The notes under the pieces are model-generated. The model was not told the DNA's origin, did no database searches, and saw only the letters and a list, made by a program, of their open reading frames with translations. The position numbers were made by a program, and so were the translations under genes. Positions 40,881 through 49,663 of a stretch of 55,211 nt of DNA are shown here, one piece after another; position 1 is the stretch's first letter; every line of letters starts with the position of its first letter. This DNA comes from CAYSLC01 sp964431545 (lineage in GTDB: Bacteria; Desulfobacterota; Desulfobacteria; Desulfobacterales; JAABSP01). Location of the stretch: contig CAYSLC010000008.1 in the NCBI GenBank assembly GCA_964431545.1, positions 1-55,211 of the forward strand, in the 5' to 3' direction.

Positions 40881-43508
40881 CTAATGGAGGGTCCTGGCCC
40901 TCTTCTGGAACTCGTTGAGACGGGTCTTCGCCTCCGCCGGCGTCAGGCTCGCAATATCGAGTTGCCGGATCTCCTCCACCAGCGGATGGGGGTCGCCGAA
41001 CAGCCCCAGTTGGACATGGCCTTCTCCGATGCCCGGAGGGTGGGATCGGTCGCCCTCATCCTTCACGGGATCACTGTTTCGGCTCTCCACCTGGCGGAGA
41101 ATCCGGTTGGCGGTCCGGATCACCGGGTCGGGGATCCCGGCCAGACGGGCCACCTGGATGCCGTAGCTCCGGTTGGTTCCCCCTTCCACGAGCTTGCGGA
41201 GGAAAATGATCTCGTTGCGCCACTCCTTGACGGCGATGTTGTAGTTCTTCACCCGTTCCTTCTCCCCCTCCAGGGCGGTCAATTCATGGTAGTGGGTGGC
41301 AAAGAGGGTTTTGACCCCCTTGCCCTTGTAATCATGGAGGTAATCCGCCACGGCCCAGGCGATGGAGAGCCCGTCGAAGGTGCTGGTCCCCCGTCCGATC
41401 TCGTCCAGGATCACCAGGCTTTTGGGGGTGGCGTTGTTCAGGATGTTGGCGGTCTCCTGCATCTCCACCATGAAGGTGCTCTGGCCCTGGGAGAGGTTGT
41501 CCAGCGCCCCCACCCGGGTGAAGATCCGGTCGGTGAGGGGGATCCGCGCTCGGGTGGCGGGGACGAAGGCGCCCATCTGGGCCATGATGACCACCAGGGC
41601 CACCTGCCGCAGAACGGTCGACTTTCCGGCCATGTTGGGCCCGGTGATGACGAGGACCTGCCGGCGGTGGTTGTCCATCCGGATGGTGTTGGGGACGAAC
41701 CGCTCTCCGGTGATCATCTTCTCCACCACCGGATGGCGGCCCCCTTCGATGGAGAGCGCCCCCCGTTCGTCGATCTCCGGGCGGACGTAGTCGTTCTCGT
41801 CTGCCGCGTGGGCGAGGGCCAGGAGGCAGTCGAGCCGGGCCAGGAACCGCGCGGCCCCCTGGATCTGCCGGTTCTTTTCCATGACCGCGCCGCGCACCTC
41901 GTTGAAGATCTCGTACTCCAGCGTCGCCCGGCGTTCCTGGGCCCCCAGCACTTTGGTCTCGTAGGTCTTCAGCTCGTCGGTGATGTAGCGCTCCGCGTTG
42001 ACCAGGGTCTGCTTCCGGATGTAGTGGGGAGGAACGGCCGCGGCCCGGGCCTTGGGGACCTCGATGAAATAGCCGAACACCTTGTTGTAGCCGACCTTGA
42101 GGCTGTTGATCCCGGTGGCGGACTTCTCCTGGGCCTCCATACGGACCAGGGCCCCCTTGCCGTCGGAGCCGATGGCGATCAATTCGTCCAGCTCGGAATT
42201 GTACCCCTCCCGGATCATGCCGCCTTCGTTGACGGTGGGGGGCGCGTCCTCCCGGAGGGCGGATTCGATGAGGCCCGCCAGCTCCGCGAGAACCTGCCGA
42301 TCCTCCCGCCATCGGAGGAGACTCGCCTCGAATCGGCTCAGTTCCTCCAGTATCCCGGGGAGCATGGAGAGGGATCGTTTGAGGCCCAGGAGGTCCCTGG
42401 CATTGGCGTGGCCCATGACCACCTTGCTCCCCAGCCGCTCCAGGTCGTGCACCGAACGGAGGTGTTCCCGGAGCCGGTGCCGCCGGTCCGGCCGTCCCTT
42501 TGCCTCCCCGACCGCGTCGAGTCGCTCGCCGATCTCCTTTCGCTTCAAAAGCGGGTACCGGACCCACTCCTTGAGCAGCCGCCCGCCCATGGCGGTCATG
42601 GTCCGGTCGAGAACCCCCAGCAGCGTTCCCGTCCGGGTCCGGGTGCGAAGATTCTCCAGCAGTTCCAGGTTCCGGGCCGAACCGTCGTCCACCAGGAGGA
42701 ACCGGGTGGGGACGCAGGTCTCGATGCGGGTGATGTGGGCGACATCCTGCTTCTGGGTCTCCTGCACGTAGTGGAGAAGCCCGCCCGCTGCGGAGATCCC
42801 GGCCCTGAGCCCTTCGCAGCCGAACCCCTCCAGGGAGAGGGTGCCGAAGCGGCGGGTCAGCCGCTCGTAGCAGTCCCCGGGATCGAACCGCCGATCCTCC
42901 AATCTGCTGACCGCCGTGTCGGGAATTCCGGCCGAAAGCCGCCGGAGGGCGGGGTCCTCCTTGTCATCGGCCGTTTGGGGCAGCAAAATCTCGCTGGGGG
43001 AGACCCGCAGGGCCTCCTCCACAATGACCTCGGGGTGCTTCGATTCGGCCACCTTGAAGCCCCCGGTGGAGATGTCGAGCCAGGAGATGCCGTACCGGCC
43101 CTCCCGCCGGACCAGGGCCAGGATGAAGTTGTTGGCCTTTTCGTCCAGGAAGGCGTCCTCCAGGATCATCCCCGGCGTGATGACCCGCACCACCTCCCTG
43201 GCCACGAGCCCCTTGGCGGCGGCGGGATCCTCCGTCTGCTCGCAAACGGCCACTTTCCGGCCGCTTTCGATCAGGCGGGCGATGTAGCCCTGGGCCGCCC
43301 TCACCGGGACCCCGCACATGGGGACCTGGGATTCTTCTCTCTTGTTCCGGGAAGTGAGGGTGATTTCGAGGATCCGGGAGGCCTCTTCGGCGTCCCCGTA
43401 GAACATCTCGTAGAAATCCCCCATCCGGTAAAACAGGATGGCGTCGGCGTACTTCTCCTTGATGGACAAGTACTGCTGCATCATGGGGGTTGGTTTTGGA
43501 CTGCTCAT
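40881..43508 (-). CDS. mutS: DNA mismatch repair protein MutS
   Basis: MutS binds mispairs and starts mismatch repair with MutL. The 875-residue product has the mismatch-reading N-terminus (ILFYRMGDFYEMFYGDAEEA, with the Phe-x-Glu equivalent in DFYEMF), the connector, lever and clamp domains, Walker A GPNMAGKSTVLRQ, the LSQGQSTFMVEMQE signature, VILDEIGRGTSTFDG Walker B and the ATHYHELT switch. Length is normal. The start at 43508 is followed by a second candidate (ATGATG) nine codons in; neither has a strong ribosome site. It lies between lapA and the amidase on one strand. No mutL is in the window. Confidence 0.96.
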   Translation of the reverse strand: MSSPKPTPMMQQYLSIKEKYADAILFYRMGDFYEMFYGDAEEASRILEITLTSRNKREESQVPMCGVPVRAAQGYIARLIESGRKVAVCEQTEDPAAAKGLVAREVVRVITPGMILEDAFLDEKANNFILALVRREGRYGISWLDISTGGFKVAESKHPEVIVEEALRVSPSEILLPQTADDKEDPALRRLSAGIPDTAVSRLEDRRFDPGDCYERLTRRFGTLSLEGFGCEGLRAGISAAGGLLHYVQETQKQDVAHITRIETCVPTRFLLVDDGSARNLELLENLRTRTRTGTLLGVLDRTMTAMGGRLLKEWVRYPLLKRKEIGERLDAVGEAKGRPDRRHRLREHLRSVHDLERLGSKVVMGHANARDLLGLKRSLSMLPGILEELSRFEASLLRWREDRQVLAELAGLIESALREDAPPTVNEGGMIREGYNSELDELIAIGSDGKGALVRMEAQEKSATGINSLKVGYNKVFGYFIEVPKARAAAVPPHYIRKQTLVNAERYITDELKTYETKVLGAQERRATLEYEIFNEVRGAVMEKNRQIQGAARFLARLDCLLALAHAADENDYVRPEIDERGALSIEGGRHPVVEKMITGERFVPNTIRMDNHRRQVLVITGPNMAGKSTVLRQVALVVIMAQMGAFVPATRARIPLTDRIFTRVGALDNLSQGQSTFMVEMQETANILNNATPKSLVILDEIGRGTSTFDGLSIAWAVADYLHDYKGKGVKTLFATHYHELTALEGEKERVKNYNIAVKEWRNEIIFLRKLVEGGTNRSYGIQVARLAGIPDPVIRTANRILRQVESRNSDPVKDEGDRSHPPGIGEGHVQLGLFGDPHPLVEEIRQLDIASLTPAEAKTRLNEFQKRARTLH

Positions 43509-43581
43509 GGATGGATCGGCCGAACCCCGAATTGCGGCGGAATCCTCCAGATCCAGGCTTTCTGGAACGTCGGTGAAGATG

Positions 43582-44025
43582 TTATTTCTTCAGCGCCTGA
43601 TCCGCCGCCTGGTTCTCCCTGGCGGCCATCTCCGCTTCGTTGACGATTTCGGCATCCCCGACCGTCTCCCCGTGTTCGTTCCGCACGGCCTCCAGCTCCA
43701 GCTCCAGCTCCTGGATCTTCTGGGTCATGGACTCGCAGTCGCCGCTGAGCCGTTTGATGGCCCGCTTGGACCGGACCCATCCGAACAGATTGAAGAAATA
43801 GGTGACGAGAACGCCCAGGAGGAAGAATCCGATGAAGATGACCACGTTGGGCATGGGGGGCGTGTTGTAATTGCTGAAGAACCCGCTGTACTCCGCCAGG
43901 GACGGTATGCCGAACACGTTGATGTCGAATGCGTTCTTGGCCATGAAGAACTCCTGATTGTGCAAGAAGAACAACAGGATAAAAACAAAAACCACGCCCC
44001 ATAGAAAGATTTTGAATCTGCTCAT
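43582..44025 (-). CDS. LapA-family (DUF1049) membrane protein
   Basis: This 147-residue inner-membrane protein has two hydrophobic segments (about 6-23 and 60-82) and a C-terminal acidic coiled coil (IQELELELEAVRNEH). The second helix with NVVIFIGFFLLGVLVTYFFNLFGW is typical of LapA/DUF1049 proteins, which in E. coli act with LapB in lipopolysaccharide assembly control. The segment between the helices is longer than usual and contains an aromatic-rich stretch. The ATG follows GGGGAGGGTTAGG. It is separated from mutS by 73 bp. Confidence 0.72.
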   Translation of the reverse strand: MSRFKIFLWGVVFVFILLFFLHNQEFFMAKNAFDINVFGIPSLAEYSGFFSNYNTPPMPNVVIFIGFFLLGVLVTYFFNLFGWVRSKRAIKRLSGDCESMTQKIQELELELEAVRNEHGETVGDAEIVNEAEMAARENQAADQALKK

Positions 44026-44253
44026 CCTAACCCTCCCCTATTCAGTCGTTTCATTCCGCTCAAGGCCGGGTTCCAGTCCGTTTCGTCTCCCGGCGGTTTT
44101 CCTTTCGGATGTTCCGTCGACCCGCCGTTCATTCGGATAGAATTCCCATCAATGGGATTCCCATCGGGGTTTTTCTCCTTTTCGATCCCCGTAACCGCAT
44201 TGAAAATATTCGGTTCTCAAATTGGGACAATTTAATCTTTTTGGCTCTGAAAC
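44026..44253. other. Intergenic region with short GGGAAT repeats
   Basis: This stretch of 228 bases lies downstream of the UPF0280 gene and upstream of lapA. It contains repeated GATGGGAAT and ATTCCCATC motifs near 44143-44168 that can form a small stem, but no gene, clear terminator or strong promoter was identified. Confidence 0.35.
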
Positions 44254-44994
44254 TCAACCCTTTTTTCCTGGGATCGGGACCACCTCCAGGTTCCCCCACG
44301 CCCCGATCCGGTCGCCGGCGACCACCACCATCCCCTCGATCCCCGGAATCCGCCTGCCGAATCGGAGCGCATCTTCGATCTCCCCCCTGGAGCGGACCCG
44401 GTTGCCGGCGGCCGTGGCCGCGGCATCGGCCAGGGCCCCGGAGGCCGAGATCACGCAGGCGGCGTCGGAACGCCCCAAACTCAACGAATGGCCGATGGTG
44501 CCCGAAGAGGTGCAGACACAGACGGGGGAGTCCCCGGAGCGGACCCGGATCCCCACCCGCATGCTCAAAGGGGACCGTCCCGCGTAGAGGGCGACCGTGG
44601 CCGTCCCCGGGACCTTCAGGAAGATGTCTCCGCCGTTTTCCACGATCACCTGGCTCGAAAGGGGAACCAGCGCGGTCCCCACGTGCTGGGCGACGGCTCC
44701 GGCCACGGCTGCCATGGGGCCCACGCCGGTTCGGGCGGATGCCTCGGCCATCTCCCGGACGATGGCCGGCTCGAAGGGCCCGGACCGCCAGGGGCGGAGG
44801 GTCCGGGCGAACTCGGGATTCCGGCGGATATAGGCCTCGATGAACCCCCGCTGCCGGAGCACGGACTCCCTGGCGGCCGATTCCAGGGGATGATCCGCCC
44901 AGATCATCAGGTCGGTCTCCTTGACGGTCACCCGAAAGGCGGTCCGCCCCCCGTCCTGGACGCGGCCGCGATAGGTCCGCTCCTGGTAGGGCAT
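44254..44994 (-). CDS. UPF0280-family protein (ApbE-like fold)
   Basis: The 246-residue protein belongs to UPF0280, a relative of the ApbE flavin-transferase superfamily. It shows the family blocks RTYRGRVQ, ETDLMIWADHPL, GVGPMAAVAGAVAQHVG, VENGGDIFLK and SGTIGHSLSLGRSDAACV. No catalytic data are known to me for the family; a flavin- or nucleotide-linked function is inference. The ATG at 44994 overlaps closely with the dNTPase stop (2 bp), so the genes are coupled. It is the last gene of the long rpoH-side run. Confidence 0.85.
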   Translation of the reverse strand: MPYQERTYRGRVQDGGRTAFRVTVKETDLMIWADHPLESAARESVLRQRGFIEAYIRRNPEFARTLRPWRSGPFEPAIVREMAEASARTGVGPMAAVAGAVAQHVGTALVPLSSQVIVENGGDIFLKVPGTATVALYAGRSPLSMRVGIRVRSGDSPVCVCTSSGTIGHSLSLGRSDAACVISASGALADAAATAAGNRVRSRGEIEDALRFGRRIPGIEGMVVVAGDRIGAWGNLEVVPIPGKKG

Positions 44995-44995
44995 A

Positions 44996-46162
44996 TCACA
45001 CCCCCAACCCGCCCTTCAACGCCGCCGGACACTGCTTCAGGAAATAGTGGTCGGTCATGCCGGCGATGAAGTCCCGCACGATCTCCGCGTCGGCGTGGGA
45101 CGCCGGATAGGCGTCGGACATCCCGTCCAGAAAACCGGTAAAGATCACCGATTCCCGCCGCCCCTTCCGGAGATCCTCCAGAAAGCGGTCGAACAGGGCC
45201 CGGAACAGAGACCGGATGGTCTCCGAATATTGCTTGATGGCGGGATTGAGGTAGATCCGCTCCAGGTTGAACCGCTTCAACCGGGCCAGGGCCTCGGACA
45301 CCTCGGGACTGAAGGCGATGTGGGGATTCCGGAAGCTGTTGCGGATCACGTCGGTCACCAGGCTGAAGACGATCTTGCCGTTGGTGTTCCCCAGCCGGTC
45401 GGCACATTCGGGGGGAATCTCCTCCCTGCGAATCATCCCGAGCCGGATGGCATCCTCGATGTCCCGGCCGATGTAGCCGATGGTGTCGGCGAAGCGGACC
45501 ACGCACCCCTCCAGGGTCATGGGGATCAGGCCGGCGGAGGGATCGGCGGTCTTCCGGGCCATCTCGCCGTGGAGCGTTTCGAAGGTTTTTCCGGACGCCG
45601 GGACCAGCACCTGGTTGTGGATCTCTCCGTCATGGCAGAGGATCCCGTCCAGGGTCTGGAGACACAGGTTCCACCCCCTGCCCTTCCGCTCCACCTGGTC
45701 GAGGAACCGGACGCTCTGGACGCTGTGGTAGAAGTGGCCGATCCCCGCCTCCCGGCAGAGGGCGGAGAGGAACCGCTCTCCATCGTGGCCGAAGGGGGAG
45801 TGGCCGATGTCATGGCCCAGGGCCACGGCCTCGATGAGGTCTTCGTTCAGGCCGAGGAATCGGCCGATGGTCCGGGCGATCTTGGAGACGAGCTGAACGT
45901 GGAGGACCCGATGGGTGATGTGATCGTTGTCGGTAAGGTAGAAGACCTGGGTCTTGTCGATATAGCGGGTGTAGGCCAGGGAGTGGAGGACCCGGTCCAC
46001 ATCCAAAGAGAAGGCCTGCCGGTAGTCCTCGGCCAGCCGCGGCTCCCGGAACCGCCGGAGCGCCGTGTCCGAAAAGGCGGCCCGGGCGGAAAGCTTCTGG
46101 TGCTCGTCCCGGTTCATGGCCTCCCGGATCTCCAGGGGCGCGGGCGACTCAGATCTCTCCAT
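44996..46162 (-). CDS. HD-domain deoxyguanosinetriphosphate triphosphohydrolase-like protein
   Basis: dGTPase-like enzymes remove triphosphate from dNTPs, controlling pools. The 388-residue product has the HD signature: HITHRVLHVQLVSKIART (first His), VEAVALGHDIGHSPFGHDGE (His-Asp plus His), and VRFADTIGYIGRDIEDA (last Asp). TRYIDKTQVFYL is also typical. It is nearest the shorter Dgt-like subgroup, and the preferred nucleotide cannot be told. Its start overlaps the ATP-grasp gene by 14 bp, so the two are co-translated. An internal ATG (MNRDEHQK) could also serve as start. Confidence 0.85.
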   Translation of the reverse strand: MERSESPAPLEIREAMNRDEHQKLSARAAFSDTALRRFREPRLAEDYRQAFSLDVDRVLHSLAYTRYIDKTQVFYLTDNDHITHRVLHVQLVSKIARTIGRFLGLNEDLIEAVALGHDIGHSPFGHDGERFLSALCREAGIGHFYHSVQSVRFLDQVERKGRGWNLCLQTLDGILCHDGEIHNQVLVPASGKTFETLHGEMARKTADPSAGLIPMTLEGCVVRFADTIGYIGRDIEDAIRLGMIRREEIPPECADRLGNTNGKIVFSLVTDVIRNSFRNPHIAFSPEVSEALARLKRFNLERIYLNPAIKQYSETIRSLFRALFDRFLEDLRKGRRESVIFTGFLDGMSDAYPASHADAEIVRDFIAGMTDHYFLKQCPAALKGGLGV

Positions 46163-46931
46163 GTTCGATCATCGACTCCATCAACCGGTGGTAATCGATC
46201 CCGGCGGCCCGGAACCCCTCCTTGCCGTACTTCATGTTCGCCTCCAGCACCTTGTATTCGCCGTCGTGGCGGCAGATGTCGATCCCCACGTCATCCCAGC
46301 CGCAGGCGGCGGCGGTGTGGAGCGCCAGGTCGACCGCCGCCCCGGGCACCCCATCCAGACTGACCCGCCCCCCCAGGGCGACGTTGCTCCGGAACTCCCC
46401 ATCGGCCGCGATCCGCCAGTAGGCGTGGACCGCCCTGCGGCCGATCACCACCACCCGGATATCCCGGTCCAGGGGCAGGTATTCCTGGAGATAGGCGGCG
46501 CCGGGGGTCGATCGGCAGTACGCGTCGAGTTCCGATCGGTTCCGAATCAGGAAGACCCCCCTTCCCATGGCGGTCCCCCGGGGGATCTTTGCGATGAAGG
46601 GGTACGGAAACCAGTCGGTGACCCGCCCCCGCCATCGCTTCCCGTGGAAGACCCGGGTGCGGGGCGACGGGATCCCGAGCAGGTCGAAGAGCGCTGTCTG
46701 CTTGATCTTGTCCTGGACGCATTTGTAGGTATGGTAGCTCGGAAAGGTCCTCTTGCCGGCGGCGTCGAACAGGTCCGCGTAGAAGGTGGACGGATAGTAG
46801 ATCTTCCGGGCGTCCCGGATCAGGGAGGCCGCCTCCGGGTCGTAGTCGTTGAAGTTGGTCCGGACCCCTAAGGTGATCACGTTGCGGCACGGCCGCAGGC
46901 GGGCTTCCAGGGCAATGACGCTGTTGCCCAT
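46149..46931 (-). CDS. ATP-grasp protein, RimK type
   Basis: The 260-residue protein is an ATP-grasp carboxylate-amine ligase-like enzyme. Features are TFPSYHTYKCVQDKIKQTALF before the ATP lid, PFIAKIPRGTAMGRGVFLI (nucleotide-binding loop), YLQEYLPLDRDIRVVVIGR, and the metal site WDDVGIDICRHDGEYKVLEANMKYG with Glu-x-Asn. This is the RimK pattern, as used for adding glutamate or making peptide-like bonds on proteins or cofactors; the substrate is unknown. It starts one base from the DUF4292 lipoprotein stop and overlaps the dGTPase-like gene, in one run. Confidence 0.82.
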   Translation of the reverse strand: MGNSVIALEARLRPCRNVITLGVRTNFNDYDPEAASLIRDARKIYYPSTFYADLFDAAGKRTFPSYHTYKCVQDKIKQTALFDLLGIPSPRTRVFHGKRWRGRVTDWFPYPFIAKIPRGTAMGRGVFLIRNRSELDAYCRSTPGAAYLQEYLPLDRDIRVVVIGRRAVHAYWRIAADGEFRSNVALGGRVSLDGVPGAAVDLALHTAAACGWDDVGIDICRHDGEYKVLEANMKYGKEGFRAAGIDYHRLMESMIEHGEI

Positions 46932-47717
46932 TCAGGGTCGCTGTTCCGGAGGCTCCAGGACGAACCGGGAACCCGGAACCTCCGCATTGGCCCAGAACCG
47001 GTCCACCGACAGCTCGAAACCGTCCCCGCCCTCGTTGAAATAGCTCTGGGTGAAGGGGATCGAAAACCCGTTCACGGTCCGGAAGTCGCCGAAGACCGCC
47101 TCGTAGACCAATGTTCCGTCATAGGCGTACCGGGAGGTGCGGGTGACGCCGCCATGGGCGGGATCCACATCGATGGTCTGGACCACCGCCCCCCATTTTT
47201 TCAGGATCAGGCGGAACCCGTGACCGCGTTTCTCCAGGGCGGCCCCCTTATAATCGGTGAGCGGGACCCGGCCCGAAAGGAAGGCGAGGATATCGTCGAT
47301 CTGCACCGGGACCGAGAGGATGCGCTTCAGACTGATATCATCCGCCCTGTGTCGACGGTATTCGCCTTCGGCGTGGGAGATCATATAGGCGTACCGGCCG
47401 TCGGTGGCGAACTTGCTCAGGGGCCGGCCCGAACTCAAAAGTTCAACCCGAAGTTCTCGGGGCGGCCGGCCCATCCAGGCCGCCCGCGCGGCCCAGCGTT
47501 TGTCGCCCTCCCACGCCTCGATCCGGCCGATCCCTTTGAAGCTCGTCAGCGCCCGGTTCCGTCCGGCCAGCCGGTCCAGCGTCTTCTCGGTTGCCGGAGA
47601 ATCATAGGTTTTCCCCATGATCCGTTGGGCAAATCCCGCGCATCCTCCCGCGGCGAGCAGGGCGGCCGTCAGGATGAGAAAGGGAATCCGGAGATCGATC
47701 CGCCGCCGTCGATTCAA
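46932..47717 (-). CDS. DUF4292 / LolB-like outer-membrane lipoprotein
   Basis: The 261-residue precursor has a lipoprotein signal peptide (FLILTAALLAAGGCAG, cysteine near residue 27) with a slightly unusual Gly-Gly before the Cys. The mature part begins with a helical TEKTLDRLAGRNRALTSFKGIGRIEA segment and continues as strands (LRVELLSSGRPLSKFATDGRYAYM), the LolB-like half-barrel plan of DUF4292. Such proteins are thought to bind lipid or lipoprotein at the outer membrane. It lies 4 bp after a TPR lipoprotein gene in the same operon, so the two may act together. Confidence 0.7.
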   Translation of the reverse strand: MNRRRRIDLRIPFLILTAALLAAGGCAGFAQRIMGKTYDSPATEKTLDRLAGRNRALTSFKGIGRIEAWEGDKRWAARAAWMGRPPRELRVELLSSGRPLSKFATDGRYAYMISHAEGEYRRHRADDISLKRILSVPVQIDDILAFLSGRVPLTDYKGAALEKRGHGFRLILKKWGAVVQTIDVDPAHGGVTRTSRYAYDGTLVYEAVFGDFRTVNGFSIPFTQSYFNEGGDGFELSVDRFWANAEVPGSRFVLEPPEQRP

Positions 47718-47721
47718 GATG

Positions 47722-49497
47722 TCAGCGCCCGTCTTCCGTCAGGGCTTGAATCTTCTCCTCCAGCTGCCCGGTGTCCGTCTCCTTGTGTTCGAGGGAGCGC
47801 CGATAGAGTTCCAGGGCCTTGTCCGGCCTGCCGACCTTCAGATAGGCATCCCCAAGGTGTTCCAGGATGGTCGGATCATCCGGAACCATGTCGGCGGCCT
47901 TCTCCAGGATCTCCACGGCCTTGTCGTAGAGACCTTTCTGGTAGTAGACCCAGCCGAGGCTGTCGGTGATGTATCCGTCGTCGGGCTTCTGCTTCAACGC
48001 CTCCTGGATCAGTCGCTCCGCCTCGTCCAGGTGGATCCCCATCTCCGCGTAGGTATATCCCAGATAGTTGAGGGCGTTGGCGTTGGTGGGATCGAGTTCG
48101 ATCACCCGCTTCATGGAACGGATGGAGGCCTCCCTGTTCCCGGCCTTGTCCTGGACGACCCCCAGGCGGAAGTGGAGGCGCGGGTTGTCCGGGTCGATCT
48201 CGATCCCCTCCTGGAAAGTCTCCACCGCCTTCGGGTACGCCTCCAACTCATCGTAGAACGATCCGAGGTAGATGCGGTATTCCGGGTTCTCCGGCTCATT
48301 CTCGATGACGCCCTTCAGATAGGCGATGGCCGCTTCTGGCTCCCCCAGCTCCTGGTATAGGAAGGGGACATGGACGGCGGCGTTCTGGTGGAACATCGAG
48401 TCGGGGGTCACCTTCGTGAGGTGCCGGATGGCCGCCTCGGCATCATCGACGCCGTCATAGGCAACGCCGAGGATGTAGTGGATGTCGGGGTTCTCCTCCG
48501 CCCCCTCCAGCATTCCCTTCAACAGGGGGATGACCTCCTCGTAGGCCTTGGTGTTGATGTAGTTCTGGACGATGATCCGCAGAATCTCGGGCTCGTCCTC
48601 CGCCCGCCCCCCCAACGATGTCAACAGCTCCCGGGCCTTCGCCGCCCTTCCCGTGGTCTGGTGGAGGCGGGCGAGCCCCAGTCTGGCTCTGGCGTTTTCC
48701 GGGTCCTGCCGGAGGATCTCCTCGTAGGCCGCCACCGCCTTCCGGGTCTTGCCCTGCTTCTCGTAGATTCCGATCAGTTCGAAGCGCGGCTCCTCCAGAT
48801 CGGGCTCCAGCTCCAGGGTCTTTTCATATTCCCTCCGGGCCGCCTCGTAGTCACCTCTGTTGCCGTGGATCTTGCCGAGGAAGAAGTGGGCCACGTAAGA
48901 ATCGGGGAACATCTCCGCCATGGATCGATAGACCCGATGGGCCGAATCGAGGTCCTCCTCCTCCAGGTAGAGACTTCCCAGCAGAACATAGATCTCCTTC
49001 TGCTCGGGATCGACGGACAACACCTTTTCGTAGGCCTCTTTGGCCTTGTCGAGATCCTTGGCCCCCTGCTTCAGCTTCCCGTAGAGGATGAGAAGTTCCA
49101 CGTCCTTGGCGTCGATCTCCATCATCTCTTCGACGGCCTCGAGGGCCTTGAGGTTGTCCTTTTGCAGCAGGTAGAGATTGGCCAGCTCCCGCTGGAGATA
49201 GAGGTCGCCCGGATCATCCTCGATCGCCTTCTGGAGGAACTCGATGGCCCGGTCCAGTTGCCCCCGGCGCTTGGAAAGCTGGGCGGCCATGAAGAAGAAA
49301 TACCGGTTCTCCCCCGCCTCGGGTCCGGCCGGGGGCACCGGCGGGGGCGCCTCGGCCTTTTGCGGCGGCGGCGCCGTCTCGGTCTTTTTTTCAGGCGCCG
49401 GTTTCGGCTGCACGACCTTTCGCTCCAGCGTGCAGCCGATCAGCGAAAGGGCCGTCACCCCACATAACACCCACCTAAGCCATCGGTTTCTGAGCAT
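47722..49497 (-). CDS. TPR-repeat lipoprotein
   Basis: The 591-residue precursor begins MLRNRWLRWVLCGVTALSLIGC, a lipoprotein signal peptide with lipobox LIGC. A Pro/Lys-rich stretch (to about residue 60) precedes a long run of about fourteen TPR-like 34-residue units to the end (for example RAIEFLQKAIEDDPGDLYLQ). It should be anchored to the outer membrane as a protein-interaction scaffold. The start at 49497 is chosen for the signal peptide and an AGGA site seven bases upstream; a longer frame adds only non-family residues. The DUF4292 lipoprotein gene follows at 4 bp. The partner is unknown. Confidence 0.85.
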   Translation of the reverse strand: MLRNRWLRWVLCGVTALSLIGCTLERKVVQPKPAPEKKTETAPPPQKAEAPPPVPPAGPEAGENRYFFFMAAQLSKRRGQLDRAIEFLQKAIEDDPGDLYLQRELANLYLLQKDNLKALEAVEEMMEIDAKDVELLILYGKLKQGAKDLDKAKEAYEKVLSVDPEQKEIYVLLGSLYLEEEDLDSAHRVYRSMAEMFPDSYVAHFFLGKIHGNRGDYEAARREYEKTLELEPDLEEPRFELIGIYEKQGKTRKAVAAYEEILRQDPENARARLGLARLHQTTGRAAKARELLTSLGGRAEDEPEILRIIVQNYINTKAYEEVIPLLKGMLEGAEENPDIHYILGVAYDGVDDAEAAIRHLTKVTPDSMFHQNAAVHVPFLYQELGEPEAAIAYLKGVIENEPENPEYRIYLGSFYDELEAYPKAVETFQEGIEIDPDNPRLHFRLGVVQDKAGNREASIRSMKRVIELDPTNANALNYLGYTYAEMGIHLDEAERLIQEALKQKPDDGYITDSLGWVYYQKGLYDKAVEILEKAADMVPDDPTILEHLGDAYLKVGRPDKALELYRRSLEHKETDTGQLEEKIQALTEDGR

Positions 49498-49663
49498 TTG
49501 GCGTCCTGTTTCAGAAATTGCGTCCCCGTGCCGCCAAAGTCGCAAGGCGGGGACGGGGATTTGTCCGTAAAGGGGTCAACCTAATTCCTTTCCGGCGATA
49601 TTGCAATGGGAAGCTTGGAATTTCAAGGAGATTTGACGGATGGTTTCCCCGGAGACCGGACCT